A stretch of DNA of 64,000 nt from Paraburkholderia phenoliruptrix (GCF_902859825.1 NZ_CADIKB010000015.1:1-64000); one strand, 5' to 3'. Positions 17,552 through 26,832 are shown, counted from the first letter of the stretch. The notes: generated by a model from the sequence alone, not told the origin. Numbers and translations: made by a program.

Positions 17552-20235
17552 TCGACACGATTCTCAGGCGGCGCATCGACGCGCCGCGCACGGACGCGGC
17601 TCCGGTTTCGCCGCGTTTTCGGGGGCTTTTTGCAGCGACGCGCGATGTGGGCGACGCAACGCATGCGGAGCATGCGGACTATGCGGACGAATGCCGGCTT
17701 CGCAACGGTGCAACCCCATTCGTGCTGCGCGCGATTGCGGCAGTCGCGGTGGCGGGCGCGTTAGGCGTGGTGCCGACTGCCCACGCGCAGAGCGGGGCGA
17801 CGTCCGCGCAGAACCCGCTGCCGCTGAGCGGCGCGGCTTACCGTGTCGCGCAGGAGGCGTACGCCGCGTACGCTCGGGGCGATTATGCGGGCGCCGTCGC
17901 GCGAACGCGCGAGGCCATTCGCCAGCGGCCCGACGTGGTGTCGCTGCGCGTGCTGCTCGCCAATTCGCTCGCCGCGCAGCGTCGTTATGGCGAGGCGAGC
18001 CATTCGCTCGGGGACGCCATCGCGCAACTCGGTCCGGACTCCGCGTTGACCTCGCGACGCAAGCAGATCGACGCGTTGAGCGCATCGACGCGCGCGGTGG
18101 CGCGCGGCGGCCGTCAGCAGGCGGGCGATCCGAATGCGTTGAGCGGCGCGGCGCTGATCGCCGCCCAGCAGGCCTACAAGGCGTATGCGGCGAAAGATTT
18201 CGCGGCGACCGTGAAGTATGCAAACGACGCGCTCGCGCTGCGCCCCGATCTGCTGCGCCTGCGTCTGCTGCTCATCGACGCGGCGAGCGCGTCCGGCGAC
18301 GATGCCGGCGCGTGGGCCGCCGACCTCGACGCGGTGAAGCGTTTCGGCGATAACGACGAACTGCGCTTGCGGCGTGGTTTCATCGGCAGCCGGCTCGCGC
18401 CGAAGTCCGCAGCGGCCTCATATGAAGCGCGCCAGCAGGGCGACTTCGCGCGCGCCGCGGCGCTCGCGCGCGACGCGGTCTCCTATGCGCCGGAGCGCAT
18501 CGGCTACCGGCTGCAATTGATCGACGCGCTCTTCGCCGCGAACGACCTGCCGGCCGTCCAGGCTGCTGCAAGCGCGGCCAGTGCCGCCAGTGTGGGCCGC
18601 GTCGCCGGCGTCGGTCACCCCGCCGATGACGCGTCGCTCATGCCGCTCACGTTGCGCGGCTATGCACTCGCCGCCCAGGGGCGCATGGCGGAGGCGGACG
18701 CGGACTTCGCCCGCGTGTTGCAGGCGAACCCCGCGAGCGAGCGGGACCAGCGCGTGGCGCGCACGATCATCGCCGACGTGCGGATCGCCGCCGGCGAGCC
18801 GCAGCGCGCGCTCGACGTGCTTGCCCCGTTATCCGCCAAAGGCGACGACACGGACGCCGCCATCGCGCTACGGCGCGCGCGGGCGCGGGCGGCGCTGACG
18901 CATCCGGTCGCGAGTTCGCTCGATCCGCTGCGCCGGCCGATCATCGAATGTCTGCTCGACGAATACGGCTCGAGCTGCTATGTGCATCCGGCGGACCCGG
19001 GGTTTGCCGCGGCGCGCGCTGCGCAGAAGGCATCGGCGGCGAAGGATCAGGCGGCCGCGCTGCGCGATGCGCGCGAAGCGGTGCAAGCCGCGCCGGACGA
19101 TCCGCAGCATCGCGTGGAACTGATCAATACGCTGGTGGCCGCAGGCGACACGCGCGAGGCCGACGATCAGGCGCGCTACATGGTCGATGCGGGCATGCTC
19201 GACGCGCTGCCGGACATGCCGGCGGCCTACAGCGCGCAACGCGCGGGCAACGGCCGCGTGGCCTACGAGCGCTTCAGCATGGCCGACAAGGCCGGCGCAT
19301 TGCCGCCAGGCGCGGCCGCGGATGCCGGTTATGCGGCGATGCATGCGCATCGCAACCGCGAGGCCGCGCAGTATTTCGAGCGGGCCATCGACGCGAGTGC
19401 GGCAACCGTGCCGGATAGCGAAAGCGTGGCCACGCCGACAGCGAGCGCCACGCCCACCCCGACGCCTGCCCAACTGAACGACCTGCGCAGCGCGCACGCC
19501 GACGTCACACGGAACTGGGGCTTTAACGCGTCGCTCAATTATCGCGGCGCGGGCATGCAGCCCGGCTATGCATCGTCGCCGACGCCAGGCACATCGAACA
19601 ATTGGCAGGGCGGCGTGGAAGCCTACTGGCGGCCGTTCGGCAGCCTCGGCGAGCGGATGTTCGAGGTCTATGCGCGCGGCTACGAGAGCTTCGGCGTGAA
19701 GAACGGCGGCGCCACCGGCGTCGATACCTTAGAGGCGACCCTCGGCGCGCGCGCGAAACCGTTCACGCAGATCGACGCGATCGTCGCGTTCGAGCGCATC
19801 ATTCCGATCGGCTCACGCGTGAATCCCGACTGGCTCGCTCGCCTCGCGTATTCCGGCGGCTTCGGCACCGAGCGTCGCGTGGACGTGCCGGCATGGTGGA
19901 CCGCGCGCCTCTACGCGGAGACGGGCGCCTATCTGAACGCGGGCTCCGTGTATGCCACCACCAACCTGCAGCTGGGCCGCACCTTCCGCATGGACAGCTA
20001 TAGTCCGAAATGGACGGTGTTCCCGTATCTGGTGGTGGGGGCGGACTACGATTCGAGCATCGACCACAGCATTCCGCTCGGTGCGGGCGTCGGCATCTCG
20101 ACGCGCTACTGGTTCCGCGACAGTCAGTACGATGCGCCGCGCTCGTTTGTCGATCTGTCGGTACAGTACCGGCTGAAAATCACCGGCGACGATCGCGCTC
20201 GCGGCGTTTTCTTCGGCGCTGTGTTTGCGTATTGA
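17548..20235 (+). CDS. nfrA: NfrA-type outer-membrane glycan exporter / phage N4 receptor homologue
   Basis: 895 residues. A basic N-terminal stretch of about 50 residues precedes a signal sequence ending near PTAHAQSG. Residues about 90-640 are tandem TPR-like helical repeats, such as GDYAGAVARTREAIRQRPDV and RGYALAAQGRMAEADADFARV. A Thr/Pro-rich linker follows, then a C-terminal beta-strand domain ending in the aromatic residue of FFGAVFAY, as outer-membrane barrels do. This matches NfrA, with periplasmic TPRs and an outer-membrane pore, analogous to BcsC or PgaA. It is the exit channel of the operon and a likely phage receptor. The ATG overlaps the nfrB stop by four bases. Confidence 0.9.
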   Translation: MIDTILRRRIDAPRTDAAPVSPRFRGLFAATRDVGDATHAEHADYADECRLRNGATPFVLRAIAAVAVAGALGVVPTAHAQSGATSAQNPLPLSGAAYRVAQEAYAAYARGDYAGAVARTREAIRQRPDVVSLRVLLANSLAAQRRYGEASHSLGDAIAQLGPDSALTSRRKQIDALSASTRAVARGGRQQAGDPNALSGAALIAAQQAYKAYAAKDFAATVKYANDALALRPDLLRLRLLLIDAASASGDDAGAWAADLDAVKRFGDNDELRLRRGFIGSRLAPKSAAASYEARQQGDFARAAALARDAVSYAPERIGYRLQLIDALFAANDLPAVQAAASAASAASVGRVAGVGHPADDASLMPLTLRGYALAAQGRMAEADADFARVLQANPASERDQRVARTIIADVRIAAGEPQRALDVLAPLSAKGDDTDAAIALRRARARAALTHPVASSLDPLRRPIIECLLDEYGSSCYVHPADPGFAAARAAQKASAAKDQAAALRDAREAVQAAPDDPQHRVELINTLVAAGDTREADDQARYMVDAGMLDALPDMPAAYSAQRAGNGRVAYERFSMADKAGALPPGAAADAGYAAMHAHRNREAAQYFERAIDASAATVPDSESVATPTASATPTPTPAQLNDLRSAHADVTRNWGFNASLNYRGAGMQPGYASSPTPGTSNNWQGGVEAYWRPFGSLGERMFEVYARGYESFGVKNGGATGVDTLEATLGARAKPFTQIDAIVAFERIIPIGSRVNPDWLARLAYSGGFGTERRVDVPAWWTARLYAETGAYLNAGSVYATTNLQLGRTFRMDSYSPKWTVFPYLVVGADYDSSIDHSIPLGAGVGISTRYWFRDSQYDAPRSFVDLSVQYRLKITGDDRARGVFFGAVFAY

Positions 20236-20269
20236 GCCGGCGCGGCTATGTTTCGATGTACCGAGGGTC

Positions 20270-21253
20270 ATGTCGAAGGCTGACGACAAAGCGATGTCCG
20301 ATTCCCCGGATGACCGCGCGCAGGCGGCGCGGCCGGGCGCGCCGCGCTTTCTGCGCTCGGCGCGCCGTCGCACGCTGCTCGCCGCGGGCGCGTTGAGCGC
20401 ACTGCTCGGCGGCTGTGCAACCCGCCCTGCCGGCGATGACGGCCTCGCGCAAGGCATCGTGTGGCAACCCGACGCCGGTCACCTCGACCCGCGCGGCGAT
20501 TGGGAGCGCCTCGGCATTAGCGATCTGCTGGTGCAGTGGACAGCGGTGGACGGTACGGCTTATCTGCCGGGCGTGAATGCAGCGGCGCGTTCCGGCTCTT
20601 CGGCTCCCGCGGTGCCCGATGGCCTCGACACCGCGCGCCGTTTGCCCGACTGGACACGCATTGCCAACGAGCCGTGGGCGCGCAACGTGATCGTCGGTCT
20701 TGCCGGCCGTTTCGACGAGACGTCGGCGCGCGCCCAGGCGGCACAGCTGATCGCGCAATCGCAAAGGCTCGCCGCCGCACGGCCGCCGGTTCGCGTGGCG
20801 GGCTATTACTTTCCGGTCGAAGTCGATCCGACCTGGCAAGGCGCGGCGGCGCTCGGGCCTTTGCTCGACCGGCTGCCGCGGCCTTTGTGGATCAGCGTCT
20901 ACGATAATTCGAATATCGGCGGGGAGGCGCTTGCCGCGTGGCTCGACGGCTGGCTGCCGCATGACGTGGGCGTGTTTTTCCAGGACGGCTGCGGCCTGTA
21001 TACGCGTGGTCCGGCTGCCGCCCGCGCGTATGCCGACGCGCTGGCTGCGCGGCTCGGTGCGCGTCGCGTGAGAATCATCGCCGAAGCGTTTCGCCCTGCC
21101 GCGGGCGCCGCGTTTCGCCCGGCGAGCGCCGCGGAGCTTGCGCCGCAGTTGCAGGCGTACCGCGGCCATCGCGTCTATCTGTTCGACGGTCCGCACTATG
21201 TGTCCGCTCAGCTCGTGCAGGAATTGCTGACGCTTGCGCGGTCGCCGAGTTAG
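20270..21253 (+). CDS. Glycan-operon lipoprotein, probable TIM-barrel glycosidase-like protein (DUF4434-like)
   Basis: 327 residues. The start at 20270 follows GAGGG. The signal peptide contains RRRTLLAAGALSALLGGC, with the cysteine in lipobox position; the twin arginines could also suggest Tat export. The mature part has alternating strands and helices (VAGYYFPVEVD, LWISVYDNSNIGG, DVGVFFQDGCG, RVRIIAEAF), as in TIM-barrel glycosidases of the DUF4434 type. It starts 35 bases after nfrA and closes the operon, so trimming or binding of the exported glycan is a reasonable guess. The catalytic residues cannot be assigned with certainty. Confidence 0.75.
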   Translation: MSKADDKAMSDSPDDRAQAARPGAPRFLRSARRRTLLAAGALSALLGGCATRPAGDDGLAQGIVWQPDAGHLDPRGDWERLGISDLLVQWTAVDGTAYLPGVNAAARSGSSAPAVPDGLDTARRLPDWTRIANEPWARNVIVGLAGRFDETSARAQAAQLIAQSQRLAAARPPVRVAGYYFPVEVDPTWQGAAALGPLLDRLPRPLWISVYDNSNIGGEALAAWLDGWLPHDVGVFFQDGCGLYTRGPAAARAYADALAARLGARRVRIIAEAFRPAAGAAFRPASAAELAPQLQAYRGHRVYLFDGPHYVSAQLVQELLTLARSPS

Positions 21254-21271
21254 TGCCAAGGCGCAGGCGCT

Positions 21272-21892
21272 TCACCGCAACTGCGTCACCGCCAGCAACA
21301 ACACCATGCTGCCGATCGCGCCGTCCAGCACGCGCCATGCGCCGGCGCGGCGAAACAGCGGCGCGAGCGCACGCGCGCCGTAGCCGAGGCCGATAAACCA
21401 GACACAGCTCACGGCCATCGCGCCGACGGCGAACGCGACGCGCGCGCCGTCCGGCTCGCGCGCTCCCGCCGTGCCGACCAGCAAAAACGTGTCCAGATAC
21501 ACATGCGGATTGAGCCACGTAAAGGCGAGCGTCATGAGAATGATCGGCATCGCGCGTTGGGCGGCTGGGGCCGCGGCGTTCGAGCCGGCGTCCATCACGG
21601 CGTGACCGGGCCGCACCGCCCGCCGCAGCGCGTTGATGCCGAACCACGCGAGGTAGGCGAGCCCGACATACAGCATCACGTGCACGAAGACCGGGTAGCG
21701 CTCCACCAGCACCGACGCGCCGCCCACGCCCGCGCTGATCAGAATGCAGTCCGACAGCGCGCACAACGCCACGATCTTGCCGACGTGCGAGCGCATGATG
21801 CCTTGCCGTAAAACGAAGGCGTTCTGTGCGCCGATGGTCACGATGAGCGACGCGCATAACGCCGCACCGTGAGAAAAAGCCAGCCAGTTCAT
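21272..21892 (-). CDS. LysE/ArgO-family basic amino acid exporter
   Basis: 206 residues with about six hydrophobic helices. The N-terminus SLIVTIGAQNAFVLRQGIMR is the LysE/ArgO signature, followed by LTLAFTWLNPHVYLDT. The family exports arginine, lysine or canavanine by proton exchange. It is divergent from argP, 97 bases away, the same pairing as lysE-lysG in Corynebacterium, which predicts induction by basic amino acids through ArgP. Confidence 0.93.
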   Translation of the reverse strand: MNWLAFSHGAALCASLIVTIGAQNAFVLRQGIMRSHVGKIVALCALSDCILISAGVGGASVLVERYPVFVHVMLYVGLAYLAWFGINALRRAVRPGHAVMDAGSNAAAPAAQRAMPIILMTLAFTWLNPHVYLDTFLLVGTAGAREPDGARVAFAVGAMAVSCVWFIGLGYGARALAPLFRRAGAWRVLDGAIGSMVLLLAVTQLR

Positions 21893-21989
21893 AGTCGATC
21901 CAGTAGACGGGAGAAGCGAACCTCGCTAGTCTGCGGATCTCGGGTGTATAAGAGAAGCTAATTTATCTAACGCCGATTAAGGAACGCTA

Positions 21990-22883
21990 ATGCTGGACTA
22001 TGCGTTGCTCGACGCGCTCGCGGCCGTCGTGCGCCACGGTTCGTTCGACCGCGCGGCGAGCGAACTGAACGTCACGCCGTCGGCGGTCTCGCAGCGCGTC
22101 AAGCTGCTCGAGGAGCGGGTGGGCAGCGTGCTCGTCAAGCGCGGCCAGCCGTGTGTCGCGACCAACTCGGGCGCGTTGCTGTGCCGTCATACCGAACGCG
22201 TGAGACTGCTCGAAGCCGAGCTGACCGGCCGCGTGCCCGCCTTGCCGGGCGGTCTCGTGAAAGCGTGGCCGACACTGCGGGTGGCGGTCAACGACGACAG
22301 CGTGGGCACGTGGTTCATCGACGCCGTGGCGCCGTTTTGCGCGGAGCGTCAAATGCTGCTCGACCTTGTGATCGACGATCAGGACCACACCGCCGAGCGG
22401 ATTCGCGACGGCAGCGTGCAGGGCGCGGTGACGACCCAGGCCGAGCCGGTGCAAGGCTGCCGCTCCACGCGGCTTGGACGCATGCGTTACCTCGCGGTCT
22501 GTTCGCCGGCGTTTCTCGCGCGTCATTTCGCGGACGGCGTCACGCGCGACAGTCTGCGCCGCGCGCCGTGCATGGACTTCAATCCGAAGGACCAGTTGCA
22601 AAAGCGCTTCATGCGCCGCATCACGCGGGCGGACGTGGACCCGCCGCTGCACTGGATTCCGCACGTCGCCGGATTCCTGCGTGCCTGCGTGACGGGGCTC
22701 GGCTGGGGCATGTGCCCCGAGCGCATGATCGTCTCGCACCTCGCGAGCGGCGAACTCGTGCCGATGGCGCCGGGCAAGCCTATCGACGTCGATCTGTACT
22801 GGCAGAGCTGGCGTCTGTCGATTGGCTGGCTCGACGATTTCGGCGCGGTGTTGCGCGAGCGCGCGGCTGAGTTTCTCGATTAG
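21990..22883 (+). CDS. argP: ArgP/LysG-type LysR regulator of basic amino acid export
   Basis: 297 residues. The start MLDYALLDALAAVVRHGSFD and the helix NVTPSAVSQRVKLLEERVG are characteristic of ArgP/IciA. The effector domain contains VNDDSVGTWFIDAVAPF, which contacts Lys/Arg in the family, and ends LYWQSWRLS, another ArgP hallmark. It likely activates the divergent LysE-type exporter gene when lysine or arginine is high. Confidence 0.93.
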   Translation: MLDYALLDALAAVVRHGSFDRAASELNVTPSAVSQRVKLLEERVGSVLVKRGQPCVATNSGALLCRHTERVRLLEAELTGRVPALPGGLVKAWPTLRVAVNDDSVGTWFIDAVAPFCAERQMLLDLVIDDQDHTAERIRDGSVQGAVTTQAEPVQGCRSTRLGRMRYLAVCSPAFLARHFADGVTRDSLRRAPCMDFNPKDQLQKRFMRRITRADVDPPLHWIPHVAGFLRACVTGLGWGMCPERMIVSHLASGELVPMAPGKPIDVDLYWQSWRLSIGWLDDFGAVLRERAAEFLD

Positions 22884-22928
22884 GTTCGCGCGTCCGGCCC
22901 GGAAATTGCGCGGGCTGATGACGCGCGG

Positions 22929-23879
22929 CTAGAGCAGCAGCTCGATGGAGTGAAAGAGGCGCCGCTGCTCCGGGTCCTGCGAGCGCGCGCCTTCGTCGAT
23001 CACTTCGCGCAGGCAGTCCAGAAAACAGGTGGCGGCCGGACTCGCGGGCGCCCCGCGGCGCGCGGTGATGCTGACGATGGTTTCGTCGACCGTTTCGCGC
23101 AGCGGCAGCGCCCACAGGTTTTCTTTCGCGAGCGTCACCTCGACGAGCGGCCACGGAAAGATGCTCAGCATGTCGGTATGCGCGAGCAAGCCGAGCACGA
23201 CTGCGAGCGAGTGCGCAAGATGAATGGTGTCCGGCACGCGCATGCCGCGCTTGCGAAACAGGTTGTCCGAGATCGACTCGCGGCTTGCCGGGTCCCAGTT
23301 CAGCACCCACTCGGCGTCTTCGAGTTCGAGCAGCGTGCGGCAACCGGCTTTCGGATGATCGCGCCGGGCGACCACCGCCGAGTGCGTCGAAAAAAGCGGC
23401 GTGTTGTGAAACTCTGAGGCCGGCGACGCGGGCGGCGGACGGCCGATCGAAAAATCGAGGCTGCCGTCGCGCAGGCGCGGCTGCACGACCGCGAGCAGGC
23501 CTTCGAAAAACTCCAGCTGCACTTCCGGCATGCGTCGGCGAAAGCGCTGCACGGCGGCCGGCAGGAACGTGAGCGCGACCCACGGCGTGACGCCGATCGA
23601 CAGCTTGCCCGCCGCCGCGCCGCGCATCGCCTCGATTTCCGCCTCCGCGCGCTGCAGTTGTCCCAGCACGACGCGCGCGTGCACGACGAGCGTGCGGCCG
23701 AACTCCGTGAAAGCGGCGCCGCTCGCGCTGCGCACGACGAGCGGCGCGTGCAGATCCGCCTCCAGTTCGCGCATGGCCTTGGTGACGGCAGCGGGCGAAA
23801 GCCCGAGCGTGCGCGCGGCGGCCCGGATACTACCGGTATCCGCAATCGCCGCCAAGGTGCTGAGCTGATGGAGTTTCAT
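22929..23879 (-). CDS. LysR-family transcriptional regulator
   Basis: 316 residues. The N-terminal helix-turn-helix is clear (TLAAIADTGSIRAAARTLGL then SPAAVTKAMRELEADL). The effector domain resembles the TsaR/AbgR group. It is divergent from the M20 amidohydrolase/MHS transporter pair, matching the abgR-abgABT type of arrangement, and probably controls them through the repeat cluster at 23968-24003. The ligand may be the amide substrate; this is inference. Confidence 0.88.
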   Translation of the reverse strand: MKLHQLSTLAAIADTGSIRAAARTLGLSPAAVTKAMRELEADLHAPLVVRSASGAAFTEFGRTLVVHARVVLGQLQRAEAEIEAMRGAAAGKLSIGVTPWVALTFLPAAVQRFRRRMPEVQLEFFEGLLAVVQPRLRDGSLDFSIGRPPPASPASEFHNTPLFSTHSAVVARRDHPKAGCRTLLELEDAEWVLNWDPASRESISDNLFRKRGMRVPDTIHLAHSLAVVLGLLAHTDMLSIFPWPLVEVTLAKENLWALPLRETVDETIVSITARRGAPASPAATCFLDCLREVIDEGARSQDPEQRRLFHSIELLL

Positions 23880-23967
23880 TCGAGGGTTTTCACGTAAGGT
23901 GGCAACCAGCAGTTGCTGCCGTGACGATTCTACGCCTGCCTCTCAAAAAAACGCGTGGCTATGCTGG

Positions 23968-24003
23968 ATCAATGCACTCATGTGCATTGATATGTGCATT
24001 GAT
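23968..24003. promoter_or_regulatory. Three-half-site operator ahead of the M20 hydrolase
   Basis: ATCAATGCAC (23968-23977) and GTGCATTGAT (23982-23991) form an exact inverted repeat with a four-base centre. GTGCATTGAT repeats at 23994-24003, making a tandem 12-base ATGTGCATTGAT pair. It ends just before the ribosome binding site at 24005-24012, so a bound regulator would block the gene. Confidence 0.55.
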
Positions 24004-24018
24004 AAAAGGAGACGGATT

Positions 24019-25191
24019 GTGAACACCATGGTCATTCCCGCAGGCATCGCCGAACTCGAAGACGAGATGATCGCGCTGCGGCGCCGCATCCACGCGCATC
24101 CGGAGCTCGCCTACGAGGAGCACGCCACCGGCGATCTGGTCGCCGAACGCCTGCAGGAGTGGGGCTACGGCGTGCATCGCGGGCTGGGCCAGACCGGCGT
24201 GGTCGGTCAGTTGAAAGTCGGCAGCGGCACGCGGCGCCTCGGCTTGCGCGCCGACATGGATGCGCTGCCGATCCACGAAACGACCGGGCTGCCGTACGCG
24301 AGCAAGGTGCCCGGCAAGATGCACGCCTGCGGTCACGACGGCCACACGGCCATGCTGCTCGCCGCCGCGCAGCACCTGGCGCGCGAGAAGTGCTTCGACG
24401 GCACGCTGAATCTCATTTTCCAGCCAGCCGAAGAGGGCCTCGCGGGCGCGCGCAAAATGCTCGAAGACGGGCTCTTCGAGCAATTCCCCTGCGACGCGGT
24501 GTTCGCAATGCACAACATGCCGGGCTTCCCGAGCGGCAAGTTCGGATTCCTGCCGGGTTCGTTCATGGCTTCGTCGGATACGGTGATCATTACCGTGACC
24601 GGGCGCGGCGGTCACGGCGCGGTGCCTCATAAGGCGGTCGACCCGGTCGTGGTCTGCGCGCAGATCGTGCTCGCCTTGCAATCCATCGTGTCGCGCAATA
24701 TCGCGCCGCTCGACATGGCGATCATCACCGTCGGCGCCATTCATGCCGGCGACGCGCCGAACGTCATTCCCGAAACCGCCGAAATGCGCCTGTCGGTGCG
24801 CGCGCTCAGGCCCGAGGTCCGCGACCATCTGCAGGAACGCATCACGGCGGTCGCGTACGGACAGGCGGCCGTGTACGGCGCGCGGGCGAAGGTGGACTAT
24901 CAGCGCCGCTATCCGGTGCTCGTCAACGACGTGGAGATGACCCATCTCGCGCGGCAGGTCGCGCTCGACTGGCTGGGCGAAGAGGGCGTCATCCGGGACA
25001 TGCAGCCGCTCACCGGCAGCGAAGACTTCGCCTTCCTGCTCGAACGCTGCCCGGGCAGCTACCTGATCATCGGCAATGGTGACGGCGAGGGTGGCTGCAT
25101 GGTCCACAACCCGGGCTACGACTTCAACGACGCGTGTCTCGCGACCGGCGCGGCGTACTGGGTGAGGCTCGCACAGACATTCCTTGTCTGA
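24019..25191 (+). CDS. M20-family metal-dependent amidohydrolase (hippurate hydrolase-like)
   Basis: 390 residues. It is of the HipO/AbgB/IAA-amino acid hydrolase group that cleaves N-acyl or aryl amides of amino acids. Metal-site motifs are present: MHACGHDGHTAML, QPAEEG, then the dimerisation domain, and the C-terminal SEDFAFLLE. GTG at 24019 is chosen because AAGGAGA lies six bases upstream; the ATG at 24028 is farther. It is followed by an MHS transporter 75 bases downstream, so uptake and hydrolysis of one substrate seem linked. Confidence 0.92.
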   Translation: MNTMVIPAGIAELEDEMIALRRRIHAHPELAYEEHATGDLVAERLQEWGYGVHRGLGQTGVVGQLKVGSGTRRLGLRADMDALPIHETTGLPYASKVPGKMHACGHDGHTAMLLAAAQHLAREKCFDGTLNLIFQPAEEGLAGARKMLEDGLFEQFPCDAVFAMHNMPGFPSGKFGFLPGSFMASSDTVIITVTGRGGHGAVPHKAVDPVVVCAQIVLALQSIVSRNIAPLDMAIITVGAIHAGDAPNVIPETAEMRLSVRALRPEVRDHLQERITAVAYGQAAVYGARAKVDYQRRYPVLVNDVEMTHLARQVALDWLGEEGVIRDMQPLTGSEDFAFLLERCPGSYLIIGNGDGEGGCMVHNPGYDFNDACLATGAAYWVRLAQTFLV

Positions 25192-25266
25192 CGCGACGGC
25201 TCGCAGCCCGCACAAGCCGCACAACGGACGGGCAGCACGGACACCAGAAAGACCATGGAGACACGG

Positions 25267-26634
25267 ATGAACTATTCAGCCGCACCGCAACCCGCCGCGC
25301 ACAACGCGTCGAGCGACGACGAGATCCGCCTCGCGCAGGCCGTGCGCCCTGCGCCACGCGCGGGCCACGCGAAGGCGATTGCCGCCATCACGCTCGGCAA
25401 CGGCCTCGAGTTTTTCGACTTCACCATTTACAGCTTTTTCGCGACCATCATCGGCAAGCTGTATTTTCCCGTTGAAGGCCAACTCGCGCAGTTGATGCTG
25501 GCCGTCGGCACGTTCGGCGTGGGCTTCATCATGCGCCCGGTGGGCGGCGTCGTGCTGGGTGCATACGCCGACCGCGCCGGCCGCAAGGCGGCGATGAGCC
25601 TCACGCTGTGGCTCATGACGCTCGGCTCGGCGATCATCGCGATCGCGCCCACGTATGCCGCGATCGGCGTGGCGGCGCCGTTGCTCGTGATCGTCGCGCG
25701 CCTCATTCAGGGTTTCGCGTTGGGCGGAGAAGTCGGCGCGTCCACTTCGCTGCTGATGGAGTACGGCAGCGACAAGACGCGCGGCTTCTACGGCAGCTGG
25801 CAGTTCGTGAGCCAGGGCCTGAACACGGTGTGCGGTTCGCTGCTGGGCGTGGCGCTCGCCGCGGCGCTGTCGACCGCGGCGCTCGAAAGCTGGGGCTGGC
25901 GCGTGCCTTTCGTGATCGGCATGGCGATGGGGCCGATCGGCATCTATATCCGGCGTCATCTGAATGAGACGCTGCCCGGCGTCGAGGACGGCAGCACGCC
26001 CGCGAGCGCTCACGCCGAGACCACGCTGCCCGTGCGCAAGCTCTTTCGCGACCATGCGCGCGTGATCACCACCGGCGTCGTCACGACCATCGGCGGAACC
26101 GCGGCGAACTACATCGTGCTGTTCTATCTGTCCACCTACGCGATCCGCATTCTGCATCTGCCGATGTCGTCGGCGCTGTGGGCGGCATGGACCGCAGCCG
26201 CCGTGACGGTGGTGTGTTCGCCGTTCGCGGGGGCGCTGTCGGACCGCGTCGGGCGTAAGCGCGTGCTGTGGGTCTCGCGCGTGTTGCTGATCGCGGCCGT
26301 CTATCCGGCCTTCATGATGATCAACGCAGTGCCGACCGTGCCCGTGCTGCTCGCCGTGGTCGCCGGGCTCGCGGTGCTGGTCGCGTTCACGGCGGTGCCC
26401 AATATCGTCATGCTGCCGGAGCTCTTTCCGCGCCAGATTCGCGCGACGGGGATGTCGATTGTCTACTGCCTCGGCGTGTCGATTTTCGGCGGATTCGCGC
26501 AGTTTTTCGCGACCTGGCTGATCCGGATTTCCGGCAGCAACCTGGCGCCGGCGTGGTATCTGATCGGCTGCGGACTGGTGTCGTTGCTGCCGCTGCCGTT
26601 CATGCGGGAGACGGCAGGGCGCGCGATCGACTGA
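25267..26634 (+). CDS. MHS-type MFS metabolite:proton symporter
   Basis: 455 residues with twelve predicted membrane segments. The MFS loop motif GAYADRAGRKAAM lies between helices 2 and 3, and LEFFDFTIYSFFA in helix 1 is typical of the metabolite:H+ symporters (citrate, KgtP, ShiA group). ATG at 25267 has GGAG six bases upstream and is preferred over 25255. Context suggests it imports the substrate of the neighbouring M20 hydrolase; the substrate itself is not visible. Confidence 0.9.
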   Translation: MNYSAAPQPAAHNASSDDEIRLAQAVRPAPRAGHAKAIAAITLGNGLEFFDFTIYSFFATIIGKLYFPVEGQLAQLMLAVGTFGVGFIMRPVGGVVLGAYADRAGRKAAMSLTLWLMTLGSAIIAIAPTYAAIGVAAPLLVIVARLIQGFALGGEVGASTSLLMEYGSDKTRGFYGSWQFVSQGLNTVCGSLLGVALAAALSTAALESWGWRVPFVIGMAMGPIGIYIRRHLNETLPGVEDGSTPASAHAETTLPVRKLFRDHARVITTGVVTTIGGTAANYIVLFYLSTYAIRILHLPMSSALWAAWTAAAVTVVCSPFAGALSDRVGRKRVLWVSRVLLIAAVYPAFMMINAVPTVPVLLAVVAGLAVLVAFTAVPNIVMLPELFPRQIRATGMSIVYCLGVSIFGGFAQFFATWLIRISGSNLAPAWYLIGCGLVSLLPLPFMRETAGRAID

Positions 26635-26725
26635 GGTGCTGTTGGTCAGCGCCGAGGCGGGCTGGGTCGGCCGGGGCGCCGGTGCGGCAGGCGCAAGGGT
26701 GTCATGCCTGGCTGCGCCGCAGTGC

Positions 26726-26781
26726 TTGCGCGGCGGTACTTCGGCGGCGATGCTTCGGCGGCGGTACTTCGGCGGCGGCAA
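26726..26781. repeat. Four 14-base tandem repeats between convergent genes
   Basis: Units TTGCGCGGCGGTAC, TTCGGCGGCGATGC, TTCGGCGGCGGTAC and TTCGGCGGCGGCAA run end to end. The two transporters converge here. The rest of 26635-26832 contains no gene. Confidence 0.7.
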
Positions 26782-26832
26782 TTTTGCGGGGGTAATTCCG
26801 AGGCGGCCGTCGGCATGCCCCGACGCCAGTCC

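Noticed and set aside
26635..26832. CRISPR-like array
   Set aside because: The units are 14 bases and directly adjacent, with no spacers; it is a simple tandem repeat.
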